From assembly GCA_946886425.1 (NCBI GenBank), contig CAMPIP010000084.1, positions 1 to 9,693 of the forward strand: a DNA stretch of 9,693 bases, in the 5' to 3' direction. This document shows, one piece after another, positions 1-6,809 of this stretch. The stretch is from an uncultured Actinomycetes bacterium (GTDB lineage Bacteria > Actinomycetota > Thermoleophilia > Solirubrobacterales > 70-9). A program made the position numbers and the translations under genes. The notes beneath the pieces are model-generated. The model worked only from the letters and a program-made list of their open reading frames with translations. It ran no database searches and was not told the origin of the DNA. Each line of letters starts with the position of its first letter. Positions within the stretch are counted from its first letter, which is position 1.

Positions 1-731
<731 letters not shown>

Positions 732-746
<15 letters not shown>

Positions 747-778
747 GGGAAGAAATCAGCGTACCAGGGCGGTTTTTC
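732..778 (-). promoter_or_regulatory. Inverted repeat enclosing the ftsH start codon
   Basis: Exact 10-bp arms, GAAAAACCGC at 732-741 and GCGGTTTTTC at 769-778, are separated by 27 bp. In the ftsH-strand transcript they can form a stem rich in A-U pairs. The TTG start (744-746) and the SD-less leader fall in the loop, and the stem begins 4 nt after the hpt stop codon. The arms and their position are seen directly. A role in controlling ftsH translation, or in hpt-ftsH mRNA processing, is inference. The loop is too large for a classic terminator. Confidence 0.35.
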
Positions 779-782
779 CGTG

Positions 783-1313
783 CTACTCGTTCAGTGCGGC
801 GACGTAATCGAGATTGCGGTAGCGCTGGGCGTGGTCGAGGCCGTAGCCGACCGCGAACCGGTTTGGGATCTCAAACCCGACGTAGCGCGGCGAGAGGTCG
901 ACGCGGAGCCGGTCCGGCTTGGTCAGCAGCGCGCAGACCTCGAGCGAGGCCGGGTTGCGGGCTCGCAGGTTCCGCATCAGGTAGTGGAGGGTGAGGCCGG
1001 AGTCGATGATGTCCTCGACGATCAGCACATCGCGGCCTTCGATCGGGGCGTCGAGGTCCTTGAGGATCCGCACCACGCCAGAGGAGTCGGTCTGCGACCC
1101 ATAGCTGGAGACCGCCATGAAGTCGATCTCACAGGGGACCTCGATCGAGCGCATCAGGTCGGCGAGGAACAGCACCGCGCCCTTGAGGACGCCGATCATG
1201 AACAGGTCGCGGCCGGCGTAGTCGCGGCTCAACTCGGCGCCGAGTTGGGCGACCCGGCGCTGCAGATCCTCCTGGGCGACGAGGGTCTCGCCGATCGCTG
1301 GGTCGGGCGACAT
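783..1313 (-). CDS. hpt: Hypoxanthine phosphoribosyltransferase
   Basis: Cytosolic purine-salvage enzyme that joins hypoxanthine (and usually guanine) to PRPP, giving IMP or GMP plus pyrophosphate. The 176-residue protein has the normal length for bacterial HPRTs. Visible motifs in order are the pyrophosphate loop GVLKGA (41-46), the flexible active-site loop around SSYGS (69-73), the PRPP-binding signature VLIVEDIIDSGLTL (96-109) with its acidic pair E100/D101, the purine-contacting lysine in TKPDR (K132), and the C-terminal GFEIPNRFAVGYGLD segment (146-160). The start is ATG (1311-1313) with only a weak ribosome-binding site. It lies 42 bp after tilS and 36 bp before ftsH on the same strand, so co-transcription is likely. 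All key residues look intact. Confidence 0.95.
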   Translation of the reverse strand: MSPDPAIGETLVAQEDLQRRVAQLGAELSRDYAGRDLFMIGVLKGAVLFLADLMRSIEVPCEIDFMAVSSYGSQTDSSGVVRILKDLDAPIEGRDVLIVEDIIDSGLTLHYLMRNLRARNPASLEVCALLTKPDRLRVDLSPRYVGFEIPNRFAVGYGLDHAQRYRNLDYVAALNE

Positions 1314-1355
1314 CGCGGCCAGTCTAGATATAGAGAGCGTCCACCGGCCCGCCCC

Positions 1356-2297
1356 TCAGCCGCGCTCGGCGCGCAGGACGCTCCGCTCGACGACGGCGCG
1401 GACGCCGCCACCGAGATCGAGCCGGGCGGTGCCGGTGCGGCGCAGGCCGGCGACCTGGTCCGCGAAGCGGGCGGCGCCCGGGACGGGGCGCCCGGCGGCG
1501 CCGTCGGCGAGCCGCTGCAGGACCAAGCGCCGCAACGCCGGGTGGAGCTCGCCGAAACGCTCCATGGTGACGGTGTTGCGCGGCGAGCCGGGGATGCCGC
1601 CGACCTCGGCGTCGACGAGGGTGTCGAGCACCTCGGCCTCGTCGCGCAGCAGCTCGGCGGTGCGGAGCACGTTCGCCGCCGCCGCCGGATGGATCGTCGC
1701 CAGCTGCGGCAGCAGGCCGTTGCGGACGCGGTTGCGGGCGAAGGTGGCCTCGACGTTGCTGGGGTCGTCGCGCCAGGCGAGCCCGCGCTGCTCGCAGTAG
1801 GCGGTCGTCTCGGTGCGGGTGAAGGGGAGCAGCGGCCGGACCAGCCGACCGTCGCGGCGGCGCATCCCCAGCAGAGCGCGGCGGCTGGGCGAGGAGGCGA
1901 GCCGGTAGAGGATCGTCTCGACCTGGTCGTCGGCGGTGTGGCCGGTGACGACCGCCGCGTCGCGCGGATCCGCCAGTCGCGCCGCCGCCGCGTAGCGGGT
2001 GTCCCGGGCCCAGGCCTGGAGGTTGCCGGGGCCTTCGGGGCGGACGGGGCGCTCGACGACCAGCTCTACCCCGAGGCGCTCGCAGAGCACGGCGCAGTGA
2101 CGTTGGTCGGTGTCGGCGCCCTCGCGGAGGCCGTAGTTGACGTGGAGCGCCGTCACCGCCTCCACCCCGCTCGCCCTCGCCGCCAGGTCGAGCAGGCAGA
2201 CCGAGTCGCGCCCACCGGAGACCATCGCCACCACCCGCTCGCCGGCCGCGAGCGTCCCGTCAGCTAGGACTCTCTCCAGCATCTCCTCGGACGTCAC
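1356..2297 (-). CDS. tilS: tRNA(Ile)-lysidine synthase
   Basis: Modifies C34 of the CAU-anticodon tRNA(Ile) to lysidine with ATP and lysine, so that the tRNA reads AUA and is charged with isoleucine. The 313-residue protein carries the N-type ATP pyrophosphatase P-loop SGGRDS (27-32), then LHVNYGLR (51-58), GHTADDQVETIL (119-130), RPLLPF (154-159), DDPSN (177-181) and RNRVRNGLLPQL (188-199), all typical of TilS. It is shorter than the E. coli enzyme (about 430 residues) and appears to lack the extra C-terminal domain, as in many actinobacterial homologues. The start is taken as GTG (2295-2297), 9 bp after the cyclase stop, with an in-frame TAG just upstream. An ATG at 2280-2282 is the alternative, but GAGGAG abuts it with no spacing. 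Probably coupled to the cyclase gene upstream and followed by hpt. Confidence 0.94.
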   Translation of the reverse strand: MTSEEMLERVLADGTLAAGERVVAMVSGGRDSVCLLDLAARASGVEAVTALHVNYGLREGADTDQRHCAVLCERLGVELVVERPVRPEGPGNLQAWARDTRYAAAARLADPRDAAVVTGHTADDQVETILYRLASSPSRRALLGMRRRDGRLVRPLLPFTRTETTAYCEQRGLAWRDDPSNVEATFARNRVRNGLLPQLATIHPAAAANVLRTAELLRDEAEVLDTLVDAEVGGIPGSPRNTVTMERFGELHPALRRLVLQRLADGAAGRPVPGAARFADQVAGLRRTGTARLDLGGGVRAVVERSVLRAERG

Positions 2298-2306
2298 GAC
2301 CTGAGT

Positions 2307-3527
2307 CTAGGAGCGTCGCCGAACGCGGACGAGGTAGAGCTCGGTCGGGACCGGGAAGCCCTTGAGGCTGACCTGGCCGATCGGCTCCATCGTCAGGTTC
2401 TCGCGGCCGACGATCGCTTCGCAGACCCGGTCGGTGACCAGAACCTCGCCGGCCAGAGCGCGGCCGACGACGCGGTGGGCGAGGTTGACCTGGCCGCCGA
2501 AGTAGTCGCCGTCGCGGTAGACGGCCTCGCCGTAATGGATCCCGACCCGCGGCTGCGGGCGCTCCGGCAGCCGCCGCAGCAGCTCCAGCGTCCACTCGGT
2601 GAGGGCGGCGGCGTCGGGCGAAACGATCATCACCTCGTCGCCGATCGTCTTCACGATCGTCGCCTCCGGCGGCAGCGTCGCTTCCACGGTCTCGACGAAC
2701 TTCTCGACCACGTCGAGCGCCTCGAGGTCTCCCTCCTCCTCGGTGTAGCGGGTGAAGCCGGTGAGGTCGATGAAGCAGAGGGTCACCGTCACCTGGCCGA
2801 GTTCGATTTCGGCGGTGTCGGCGCCGAGCCCGGACTCCATGTGACCGACCACGTCCTGCTCGGTGAAGTAGCGCAGGTAGCGGGTGTGCAGGTACTCGGT
2901 CAGGGGCGCGGCCAGCGGCAGGATGTCGGCGGCGAGGTCGCCCATCTCCTCGGCCATCTGCAGCTCCGGGACGGCGTCCCGGATCAGCGGTTCGTGAACG
3001 TAGAGGTGGAAGAGCCGCACCTCGGCGTCGGCGATCCGGCGCATCGACTGGACATAGACGCGGACCAGCTGCAGGAAGGCGACCAGCGGGAAGCCGGCGG
3101 CGAGCACGCGGGCGCAGTGGCGCAGCGCCTCCGCGTCGTCGGGGCTGACCCGGTCGCGGCGCTCGGTCGGGGTGCCGAGGATGGTGAGGATGCGGTCGAT
3201 CAGCTCCGGCTCCAGGCCGGTTTCGGCGGCGATCTCGGCGACCGGCAGCGACTCCTCCTCGCCGGAGAAGAGCTCTTCGGTGAAGGCGTGCGCGAGCCGC
3301 CCCTCGCTGCCGGCCCGCTTCAGGTCCTCGAGCGAGTAACCCCGCTCGCGCATCCGCGAGACCACCCGCGCCTGCGCCGCCGCAACCGCCGTCCAGCGCC
3401 CCCGCCGCACCGGCACGATCTTCTCTTCCGCCCAGCGCTTGAGGGTGCTGGCCGGAACCCCGGACCGGCGAGATGCCTCAGAGAGGGAAATGCGTTCGTC
3501 GGCCACAGAGGAGGCGAGGCTAACCAC
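2307..3527 (-). CDS. MerR-like HTH / class III adenylyl cyclase fusion protein
   Basis: A 406-residue protein with three parts. Residues about 12-75 resemble a MerR-type helix-turn-helix (ISLSEASRRSGVPASTLKRW followed by a RERGYSLEDL-like segment). Residues about 76-235 are helical and resemble the regulatory region of the mycobacterial cyclase Rv1264. Residues about 245-400 are a class III nucleotidyl cyclase domain. Catalytic positions look complete: metal-binding D254 (FIDLTGF) and D297 (GDEVM), adenine-selecting K293 and D341 (KTIGDE, GDYFGG), and transition-state N348 and R352 (VNLAHR). ATP to cAMP is therefore the expected reaction. No membrane segment is seen, so it should be cytosolic. 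The start is GTG at 3525-3527 without a clear ribosome-binding site; GTG at 3504-3506 is an alternative that keeps the HTH. It sits between the P-II gene and tilS. Whether the HTH binds DNA or only senses a ligand is unknown. Confidence 0.88.
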   Translation of the reverse strand: MVSLASSVADERISLSEASRRSGVPASTLKRWAEEKIVPVRRGRWTAVAAAQARVVSRMRERGYSLEDLKRAGSEGRLAHAFTEELFSGEEESLPVAEIAAETGLEPELIDRILTILGTPTERRDRVSPDDAEALRHCARVLAAGFPLVAFLQLVRVYVQSMRRIADAEVRLFHLYVHEPLIRDAVPELQMAEEMGDLAADILPLAAPLTEYLHTRYLRYFTEQDVVGHMESGLGADTAEIELGQVTVTLCFIDLTGFTRYTEEEGDLEALDVVEKFVETVEATLPPEATIVKTIGDEVMIVSPDAAALTEWTLELLRRLPERPQPRVGIHYGEAVYRDGDYFGGQVNLAHRVVGRALAGEVLVTDRVCEAIVGRENLTMEPIGQVSLKGFPVPTELYLVRVRRRS

Positions 3528-3536
3528 TGGGACGGA

Positions 3537-3562
3537 GGGGCGGGTGCCGGCGCACCCGCCCC
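3537..3562 (-). terminator. GC-rich hairpin between P-II and cyclase genes (possible terminator/attenuator)
   Basis: A perfect 11-bp stem with a 4-nt loop: GGGGCGGGTGC at 3537-3547 pairs with GCACCCGCCCC at 3552-3562. It lies 13 bp past the P-II stop and ends 9 bp before the cyclase GTG. There is no T-run after it on the minus strand (TCCGTCCC follows), so it is not a textbook intrinsic terminator. It could cause partial termination, protect the amt-glnK mRNA 3' end, or hinder ribosome loading on the cyclase start. Confidence 0.5.
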
Positions 3563-3575
3563 CTTCACATCGGTG

Positions 3576-3944
3576 TTAGGTCGGGATCTCCGACTCCTCG
3601 TGCAGCTGCAGGACCGGCTCGCCGCCCTCGCCGGTGCGGATGCGGATCGCCTCCTCGACCGGCAGGACGAAGATCTTCCCGTCCCCGACCTCGCCCGTGC
3701 GGGCGTGCTTGAGGATCGTCTCGACGACGACCGGCTTGTCTTTGTCCTCGACGACGACCTCCAGCTTCAGCTTCGGTCGGACGTTGACGGTCAGCGTCGA
3801 GCCGCGGTACTGCTCGACGATTCCCTTCTGGCGGCCCGAGCCCTTGGCCTCGAGGATCGACAGGGACGGGAACCCCTTGTCGAGCAACTCGGCCCGGATC
3901 GGCTCGAACGCCTCATGGCGAATGAACGCCTCTATCTTCTTCAT
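3576..3944 (-). CDS. glnK: P-II family nitrogen regulatory protein (GlnK/GlnB type) with unusual T-loop
   Basis: Small trimeric signal protein that reads ATP/ADP and 2-oxoglutarate and controls targets such as the Amt channel. Length (122) and numbering match E. coli GlnB through the core: GRQKG (37-41, with Q39), Y46-R47-G48, K58, the B-loop TGEVGDGKIFV (83-93) and the C-loop RIRTGE (101-106). The T-loop reads RGSTLTVN, so the residue aligned with Tyr51, the uridylylated or adenylylated tyrosine of proteobacterial and actinobacterial P-II proteins, is Leu51. Ser49 is kept. The C-terminus is about ten residues longer than usual. The start is ATG (3942-3944) with AGGAGG (3952-3957) 7 nt upstream. 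The 15-bp gap to amt points to a two-gene operon and a role in gating Amt; the GlnK label rests on that linkage. Confidence 0.94.
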   Translation of the reverse strand: MKKIEAFIRHEAFEPIRAELLDKGFPSLSILEAKGSGRQKGIVEQYRGSTLTVNVRPKLKLEVVVEDKDKPVVVETILKHARTGEVGDGKIFVLPVEEAIRIRTGEGGEPVLQLHEESEIPT

Positions 3945-3959
3945 GCGCTCTCCTCCTTC

Positions 3960-5444
3960 CTAGGACTCGGTTGACGTCATCGGGCTCATCGCCGGTGCCG
4001 GCGACCCGACCGGAGCGGGACCGACACCGGTCCGCAGGCCCGTCGAGTACTCCGGCTGCGGGATGAAGACCTCCGGGTATCCGTACATCCCGTGCTCGGA
4101 GATGTCGATCCCGGCGTCCTCTTCCTCGGGGGACACCCGCAGGCCGATCGTCGCCTTGATCAGGGCGAAGGTCGCGAAGGAGATCGCGAACACCACCACG
4201 AACGTGAAGGCGACCGCCAGCGCCTGGACGCCGAGCTGGCCCAGCGAGGAGCCCAGCGAGGCGTCGCCGAAGACGGCGTACCAGACGCCCGGGGCGGCGC
4301 CTTCGCTGATCAGCCGCTCGGAGCCGAACAGGCCGACCGCGAGGGTCCCCCAAATCCCGGCCAGGCCGTGCGCGGAGAGAGCGCCGACCGGGTCGTCGAG
4401 GTACTTGTCGATCGCCAGGACGGCGAAGACGACGATCAGCCCGGCGACGAAGCCGATCACCGGCGCCGCCCAGAACTCGACGAACCCGGCCGGGGCGGTG
4501 ATCCCGACCAGCCCGGCGATGGCGCCGTTGCCGGCCATGCCGACGTCGAGCGTCCTGCTCTTCAGCCAGATCGCCAGCGAGGCGCCGATCACACCGGCGG
4601 CGGCCGCCAGCTGCGTGTTCAGCATCACCTCGCCGAAGAACGAGGCGGAGGTTTCGAAGGTCGAGCCGCCGTTGAACCCGAACCAGCCGATCCAGAGGAT
4701 GATCACGCCGAGGCCGACCAGCGGCATCGAGTGACCGGGGATGACCCGCGGCTTGCCGCTGGCGTCGTACTTGCCGCGACGGGCGCCGAGCAGCAGCAGC
4801 GCCGCCAGGGCGCCGACCGCGCCGGTGAGGTGGACCACCGAGGAGCCGGCGAAGTCCATCACCGGCTTGCCGCCGATGTCGGAGAGCAGGCCGCCGCCCC
4901 AGACCGCGTGCGCGACCAGCGGGTAGATCACCGCGCCGAACACGATCGCGTAGATCACGTAGGCGCCGAAGCGGATCCGCTCCAGGGTCGTCCCCCAGAC
5001 GATCGCCAGCGAGACCGCGCAGAAGGCGAGCCCGAACAGCATCAGCATCGCGTCGGAGCCGACCACGCTAAACGCTTCTTCGCCCTGTCCGACCACCTGG
5101 TCGAAGTGGAAGAAGAAGCCGCTGGTCCCGAAGAAGTCGTTGCCCCCTCCTTCGGCGATCCCGTAGCCGACCGCCCACCAGGCGACCGTGCAGATCGCCA
5201 GGTTGACGAGCACCTTGGCGACGCCGGTACCGACGTTCTTCTGCCGCGAGAAGCCGATCTCCAGGAACATGAATCCGGCCTGCATCAGGAAGACCAGGAC
5301 GGTCGCGACGGCGACCCAAACCATGTCGAGCTCGGAGGCCTTGGCGGCCACCGTTTCGGTCACGGATTCGGCCGAGGCCGCCCCGGGTAGCACCAGAGCG
5401 GCCAACGCCGTCGAGGCGACAGCGAGGCCCAGCTTCTTCTTCAT
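3960..5444 (-). CDS. amt: Ammonium channel/transporter Amt
   Basis: Inner-membrane trimeric ammonium channel, 494 residues. A signal-peptide-like N-terminus (1-25, ending PGAASA) precedes about eleven hydrophobic helices. Family hallmarks are present: AGFMFLEIGFSRQKN (56-70), the signature DFAGSSVVH (197-205) with the equivalents of E. coli AmtB Asp160 and the first pore His (H205), WIGWFGFNGGS (251-261), NGAIAGLVGITAPAGFV (306-322), and the second pore His in SAHGLAGIWG (H359). The cytoplasmic tail keeps the conserved GLRVSPEEEDAGIDISEHG stretch (434-452) involved in gating, followed by a Pro/Ser-rich extension of about 40 residues. ATG 5442-5444 is chosen over a longer reading (to 5549) because AGGAGG lies 6 nt upstream and a signal peptide follows directly. 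It is first in an operon with the P-II gene. Confidence 0.96.
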   Translation of the reverse strand: MKKKLGLAVASTALAALVLPGAASAESVTETVAAKASELDMVWVAVATVLVFLMQAGFMFLEIGFSRQKNVGTGVAKVLVNLAICTVAWWAVGYGIAEGGGNDFFGTSGFFFHFDQVVGQGEEAFSVVGSDAMLMLFGLAFCAVSLAIVWGTTLERIRFGAYVIYAIVFGAVIYPLVAHAVWGGGLLSDIGGKPVMDFAGSSVVHLTGAVGALAALLLLGARRGKYDASGKPRVIPGHSMPLVGLGVIILWIGWFGFNGGSTFETSASFFGEVMLNTQLAAAAGVIGASLAIWLKSRTLDVGMAGNGAIAGLVGITAPAGFVEFWAAPVIGFVAGLIVVFAVLAIDKYLDDPVGALSAHGLAGIWGTLAVGLFGSERLISEGAAPGVWYAVFGDASLGSSLGQLGVQALAVAFTFVVVFAISFATFALIKATIGLRVSPEEEDAGIDISEHGMYGYPEVFIPQPEYSTGLRTGVGPAPVGSPAPAMSPMTSTES

Positions 5445-5450
5445 CGGGAA

Positions 5451-5456
5451 CCTCCT
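5451..5456 (-). promoter_or_regulatory. Shine-Dalgarno site deciding the amt start
   Basis: AGGAGG on the minus strand, 6 nt before ATG 5442-5444. It favours this start over one 35 codons upstream, which would place an arginine-rich stretch ahead of the signal peptide. Confidence 0.85.
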
Positions 5457-5489
5457 CATACACCGGAGCAGCCCCCGGCGATCGTAGAA

Positions 5490-5511
5490 ATACGGTCGCG
5501 ATCGACGGTAT
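5490..5511. repeat. Imperfect 22-bp inverted repeat in the amt leader/promoter
   Basis: Arms ATACGGTCG (5490-5498) and CGACGGTAT (5503-5511) pair at 8 of 9 positions around a 4-bp centre. The repeat lies 46-67 bp upstream of the amt ATG, a position suited to an operator or a leader RNA stem. No known regulator site is recognised. Confidence 0.35.
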
Positions 5512-5519
5512 GGACGGCT

Positions 5520-5592
5520 GCACGGCTGGTCTTTAGACGCTTGGAGCAAATCCCCCCGGCCCGTTTCTCCCCAGTGGAAAGGCCAGCCGTGC
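5520..5592. repeat. Long-spaced exact inverted repeat in the divergent region
   Basis: GCACGGCTGG (5520-5529) and its exact reverse complement CCAGCCGTGC (5583-5592) are separated by 53 bp. A partial direct copy (ACGGCTG, 5514-5520) abuts the left arm. The pair is roughly central between the two operons and could be a paired operator for a looping or divergent regulator. Chance is possible for a 10-bp match in GC-rich DNA. Confidence 0.3.
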
Positions 5593-5633
5593 GTGGCGAC
5601 CCGTCCAAATCCGAGCCCGGAAGTCGGATTGGG

Positions 5634-5647
5634 TTAGGGTCGCCTAA
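5634..5647. promoter_or_regulatory. DtxR/IdeR-like iron box upstream of the EfeO-like gene
   Basis: TTAGGGTCGCCTAA is an inverted repeat (TTAGG, 4 bp, CCTAA). It matches 12 of the first 14 positions of the DtxR/IdeR consensus TTAGGTTAGCCTAACCTAA; the rightmost CCTAA of the 19-bp consensus is not preserved. It overlaps the weak -10 candidate TAGGGT and lies 55 bp before the TTG start, fitting repression by iron-loaded DtxR-type protein. The repeat is seen; the regulator is inferred from the consensus and the iron-uptake genes downstream. Confidence 0.5.
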
Positions 5648-5665
5648 GATGGGCACCCCTTTACT

Positions 5666-5679
5666 GCGCCTTAAGGCGC
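5666..5679. promoter_or_regulatory. Perfect 14-bp palindrome before the EfeO-like gene
   Basis: GCGCCTTAAGGCGC is a perfect palindrome without a spacer, centred about 30 bp upstream of the TTG start and 8 bp before the Shine-Dalgarno site. It could be a second operator of a dimeric metal regulator or a 5'-leader element. No family is assigned. Confidence 0.4.
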
Positions 5680-5687
5680 TCGCGACC

Positions 5688-5693
5688 AGGAGG
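5688..5693 (+). promoter_or_regulatory. Shine-Dalgarno site deciding the TTG start of the EfeO-like gene
   Basis: AGGAGG with 9 nt before TTG 5703-5705. It selects this TTG over the in-frame ATG at 5649-5651, which lacks a Shine-Dalgarno site, abuts the DtxR-like box and would lengthen the lipoprotein n-region by 18 residues. Confidence 0.75.
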
Positions 5694-5702
5694 CAGTCGA
5701 TT

Positions 5703-6797
5703 TTGAAGAAGTCCAAGGCAGTCCTTGCGCTCAATGTGGCGGTCCTCGCCCTCGGCGCTCTCGCGATCGCCGGCTGCGGCGACAGCGGCGACGAGAAGAC
5801 CGAAGCGGAGGCGAGCACCGCGCAGCTGGCGCCGGTCAAGGACTACCTGACCGAGCACTCCGCCGAACTGGTCAAGCAGGTCGGCGTGCTGCAGGAGCAG
5901 GCCGACGCCTACTACGCGCTGGCCGAGTCGGTCGACTTCGACTACGCGCGGCTGCTCGCCGAGCACCGCGGCGAGGTCGAGAAGCTGCTGAACGAATCGA
6001 AGGACGTCTTCGTCGTCGCCAACCCGGCCTACGAGGAGATGGAGGGGATCGTCGCCGGAGTGCCCCGGCTGGCCCACTACGACGTCGACATCGACGCCGG
6101 CTCGGACGCCTCGACCCCCGAAGACGCGGTTTCCTTCACCCTCACGACGCCCTCCGGCAAGCAGCTGAAACAGCCCGGCAACCTCTTCTTCCTGACCGAG
6201 ACGGCGCTCTACGGGACCAACCCGGACCTGCAGGCGAAGGGAACCGAGGCCGACGTCGACGGCGACGGCAAGGTCGAGTTCGGCGAGGGCCTCCCGGACG
6301 CGGACATATATAAGGCGACCCTCGATGAGTTCGCCCGCCAGGCCAAGAGCCTCGACGAAGACGCCCAGGGGTTCGAGCCGACTCCTTCCGACGCGCTGAC
6401 CTCGATCGTGGTGATGACCCCGACCATGAGCGAGTACTTCGAGGCCTGGAAGAACTCCCGCTTCATCGCCGGCGAAGGCGCCGAGGAACTGGGCTTCGTC
6501 GCCACCTCGCGACTCTCGGACATCGCCGACATCCTCGGCGGCATCCTCGTCACCTACGACGGGATCGAACCGGCAATCGTGGCGGAGAACCCGCAGCAGG
6601 CGAAGCAGACCCGCAAGGAGCTGGAAAGCCTCGTCGCGTTCGCCTCGGACCTGCGCGACCGCGAGGCCGACGGCGAGAAGTTCGACGCCAAGCAGGCCGA
6701 CGCGCTCGGCGCCCAGGCCCAGGCCCAGGCGGAGACGATCGCCGGCCAGGTCACCCAGGCCGCCAAACAGCTCGAAGTCGAGCTCCAGGAAGGCTGA
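5703..6797 (+). CDS. efeO: EfeO/imelysin-like iron-uptake lipoprotein with an EF-hand loop
   Basis: A 364-residue predicted lipoprotein. The signal peptide begins LKKSKAV (TTG start) and ends in the lipobox LAIAGC with Cys25, so the mature protein should be tethered to the outer face of the membrane. The rest is acidic and largely helical. It contains an HRGE segment (88-91), compatible with the HxxE motif of the imelysin/M75 family, and ANPAYEEMEGIV (106-117). At residues 184-195 lies DVDGDGKVEFGE, a full 12-residue EF-hand calcium-loop pattern. The C-terminal 60 residues are Gln/Ala-rich and probably coiled coil. The stop is immediately followed by the ribosome-binding site of an FTR1 permease in the same frame, so the two form an operon; a role in binding ferrous/ferric iron for the permease is inferred. 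The EfeO assignment rests on context plus general resemblance and is less certain than the permease. Confidence 0.75.
   Translation: MKKSKAVLALNVAVLALGALAIAGCGDSGDEKTEAEASTAQLAPVKDYLTEHSAELVKQVGVLQEQADAYYALAESVDFDYARLLAEHRGEVEKLLNESKDVFVVANPAYEEMEGIVAGVPRLAHYDVDIDAGSDASTPEDAVSFTLTTPSGKQLKQPGNLFFLTETALYGTNPDLQAKGTEADVDGDGKVEFGEGLPDADIYKATLDEFARQAKSLDEDAQGFEPTPSDALTSIVVMTPTMSEYFEAWKNSRFIAGEGAEELGFVATSRLSDIADILGGILVTYDGIEPAIVAENPQQAKQTRKELESLVAFASDLRDREADGEKFDAKQADALGAQAQAQAETIAGQVTQAAKQLEVELQEG
6252..6287 (+). other. EF-hand-type calcium-binding loop inside the EfeO-like lipoprotein
   Basis: Codons for D-V-D-G-D-G-K-V-E-F-G-E fit the canonical loop: Asp at 1, 3 and 5, Gly at 6, an aliphatic residue at 8, acidic at 9 and Glu at 12. 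The pattern is visible in the sequence. Whether it binds calcium, or another metal in this extracytoplasmic protein, is inference. Confidence 0.7.
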
Positions 6798-6802
6798 GGA
6801 GG
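6797..6802 (+). promoter_or_regulatory. Shine-Dalgarno site for the FTR1 permease, overlapping the upstream stop
   Basis: AGGAGG begins on the last base of the efeO TGA (6795-6797) and lies 7 nt before ACG 6810-6812, the same spacing as AGGAGG before the P-II gene. It indicates fresh initiation coupled to termination of efeO, and marks ACG as the likely start. Confidence 0.65.
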
Positions 6803-6809
6803 GATTCCG

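Larger units (their letters stand above)
5445..5702. other. Divergent intergenic region between nitrogen and iron operons
   Basis: These 258 bp separate amt (leftward) from the EfeO-like gene (rightward) and must hold both promoters. I see no convincing full -35/-10 pair for either side. TACGAT on the minus strand at about 5480-5485 and TAGGGT at 5635-5640 are weak -10 candidates. The region carries four inverted repeats, described separately. No small gene is supported here. Confidence 0.6.

Noticed and set aside
1314..1355. TATATCTAGACT-like sequence (minus strand) between tilS and hpt as an internal promoter
   Set aside because: It resembles a -10 element, but no -35 element is visible at proper spacing and the gap is only 42 bp. 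It is not strong enough to list as a promoter.
5649..5651. ATG as the start of the EfeO-like lipoprotein
   Set aside because: It has no Shine-Dalgarno site, immediately follows the DtxR-like box and adds 18 residues before the signal peptide. TTG 5703 has AGGAGG at a workable distance.
6306..6313. ATATATAA tract inside the EfeO-like gene as a promoter
   Set aside because: It lies within coding sequence (codons for Ile-Tyr-Lys), with no -35 partner and no gene starting after it. Probably just rare codons.
6711..6728. Three tandem GCCCAG units in the EfeO-like gene
   Set aside because: They encode an Ala-Gln repeat in a coiled-coil-like C-terminus. Too short to be a meaningful repeat element.
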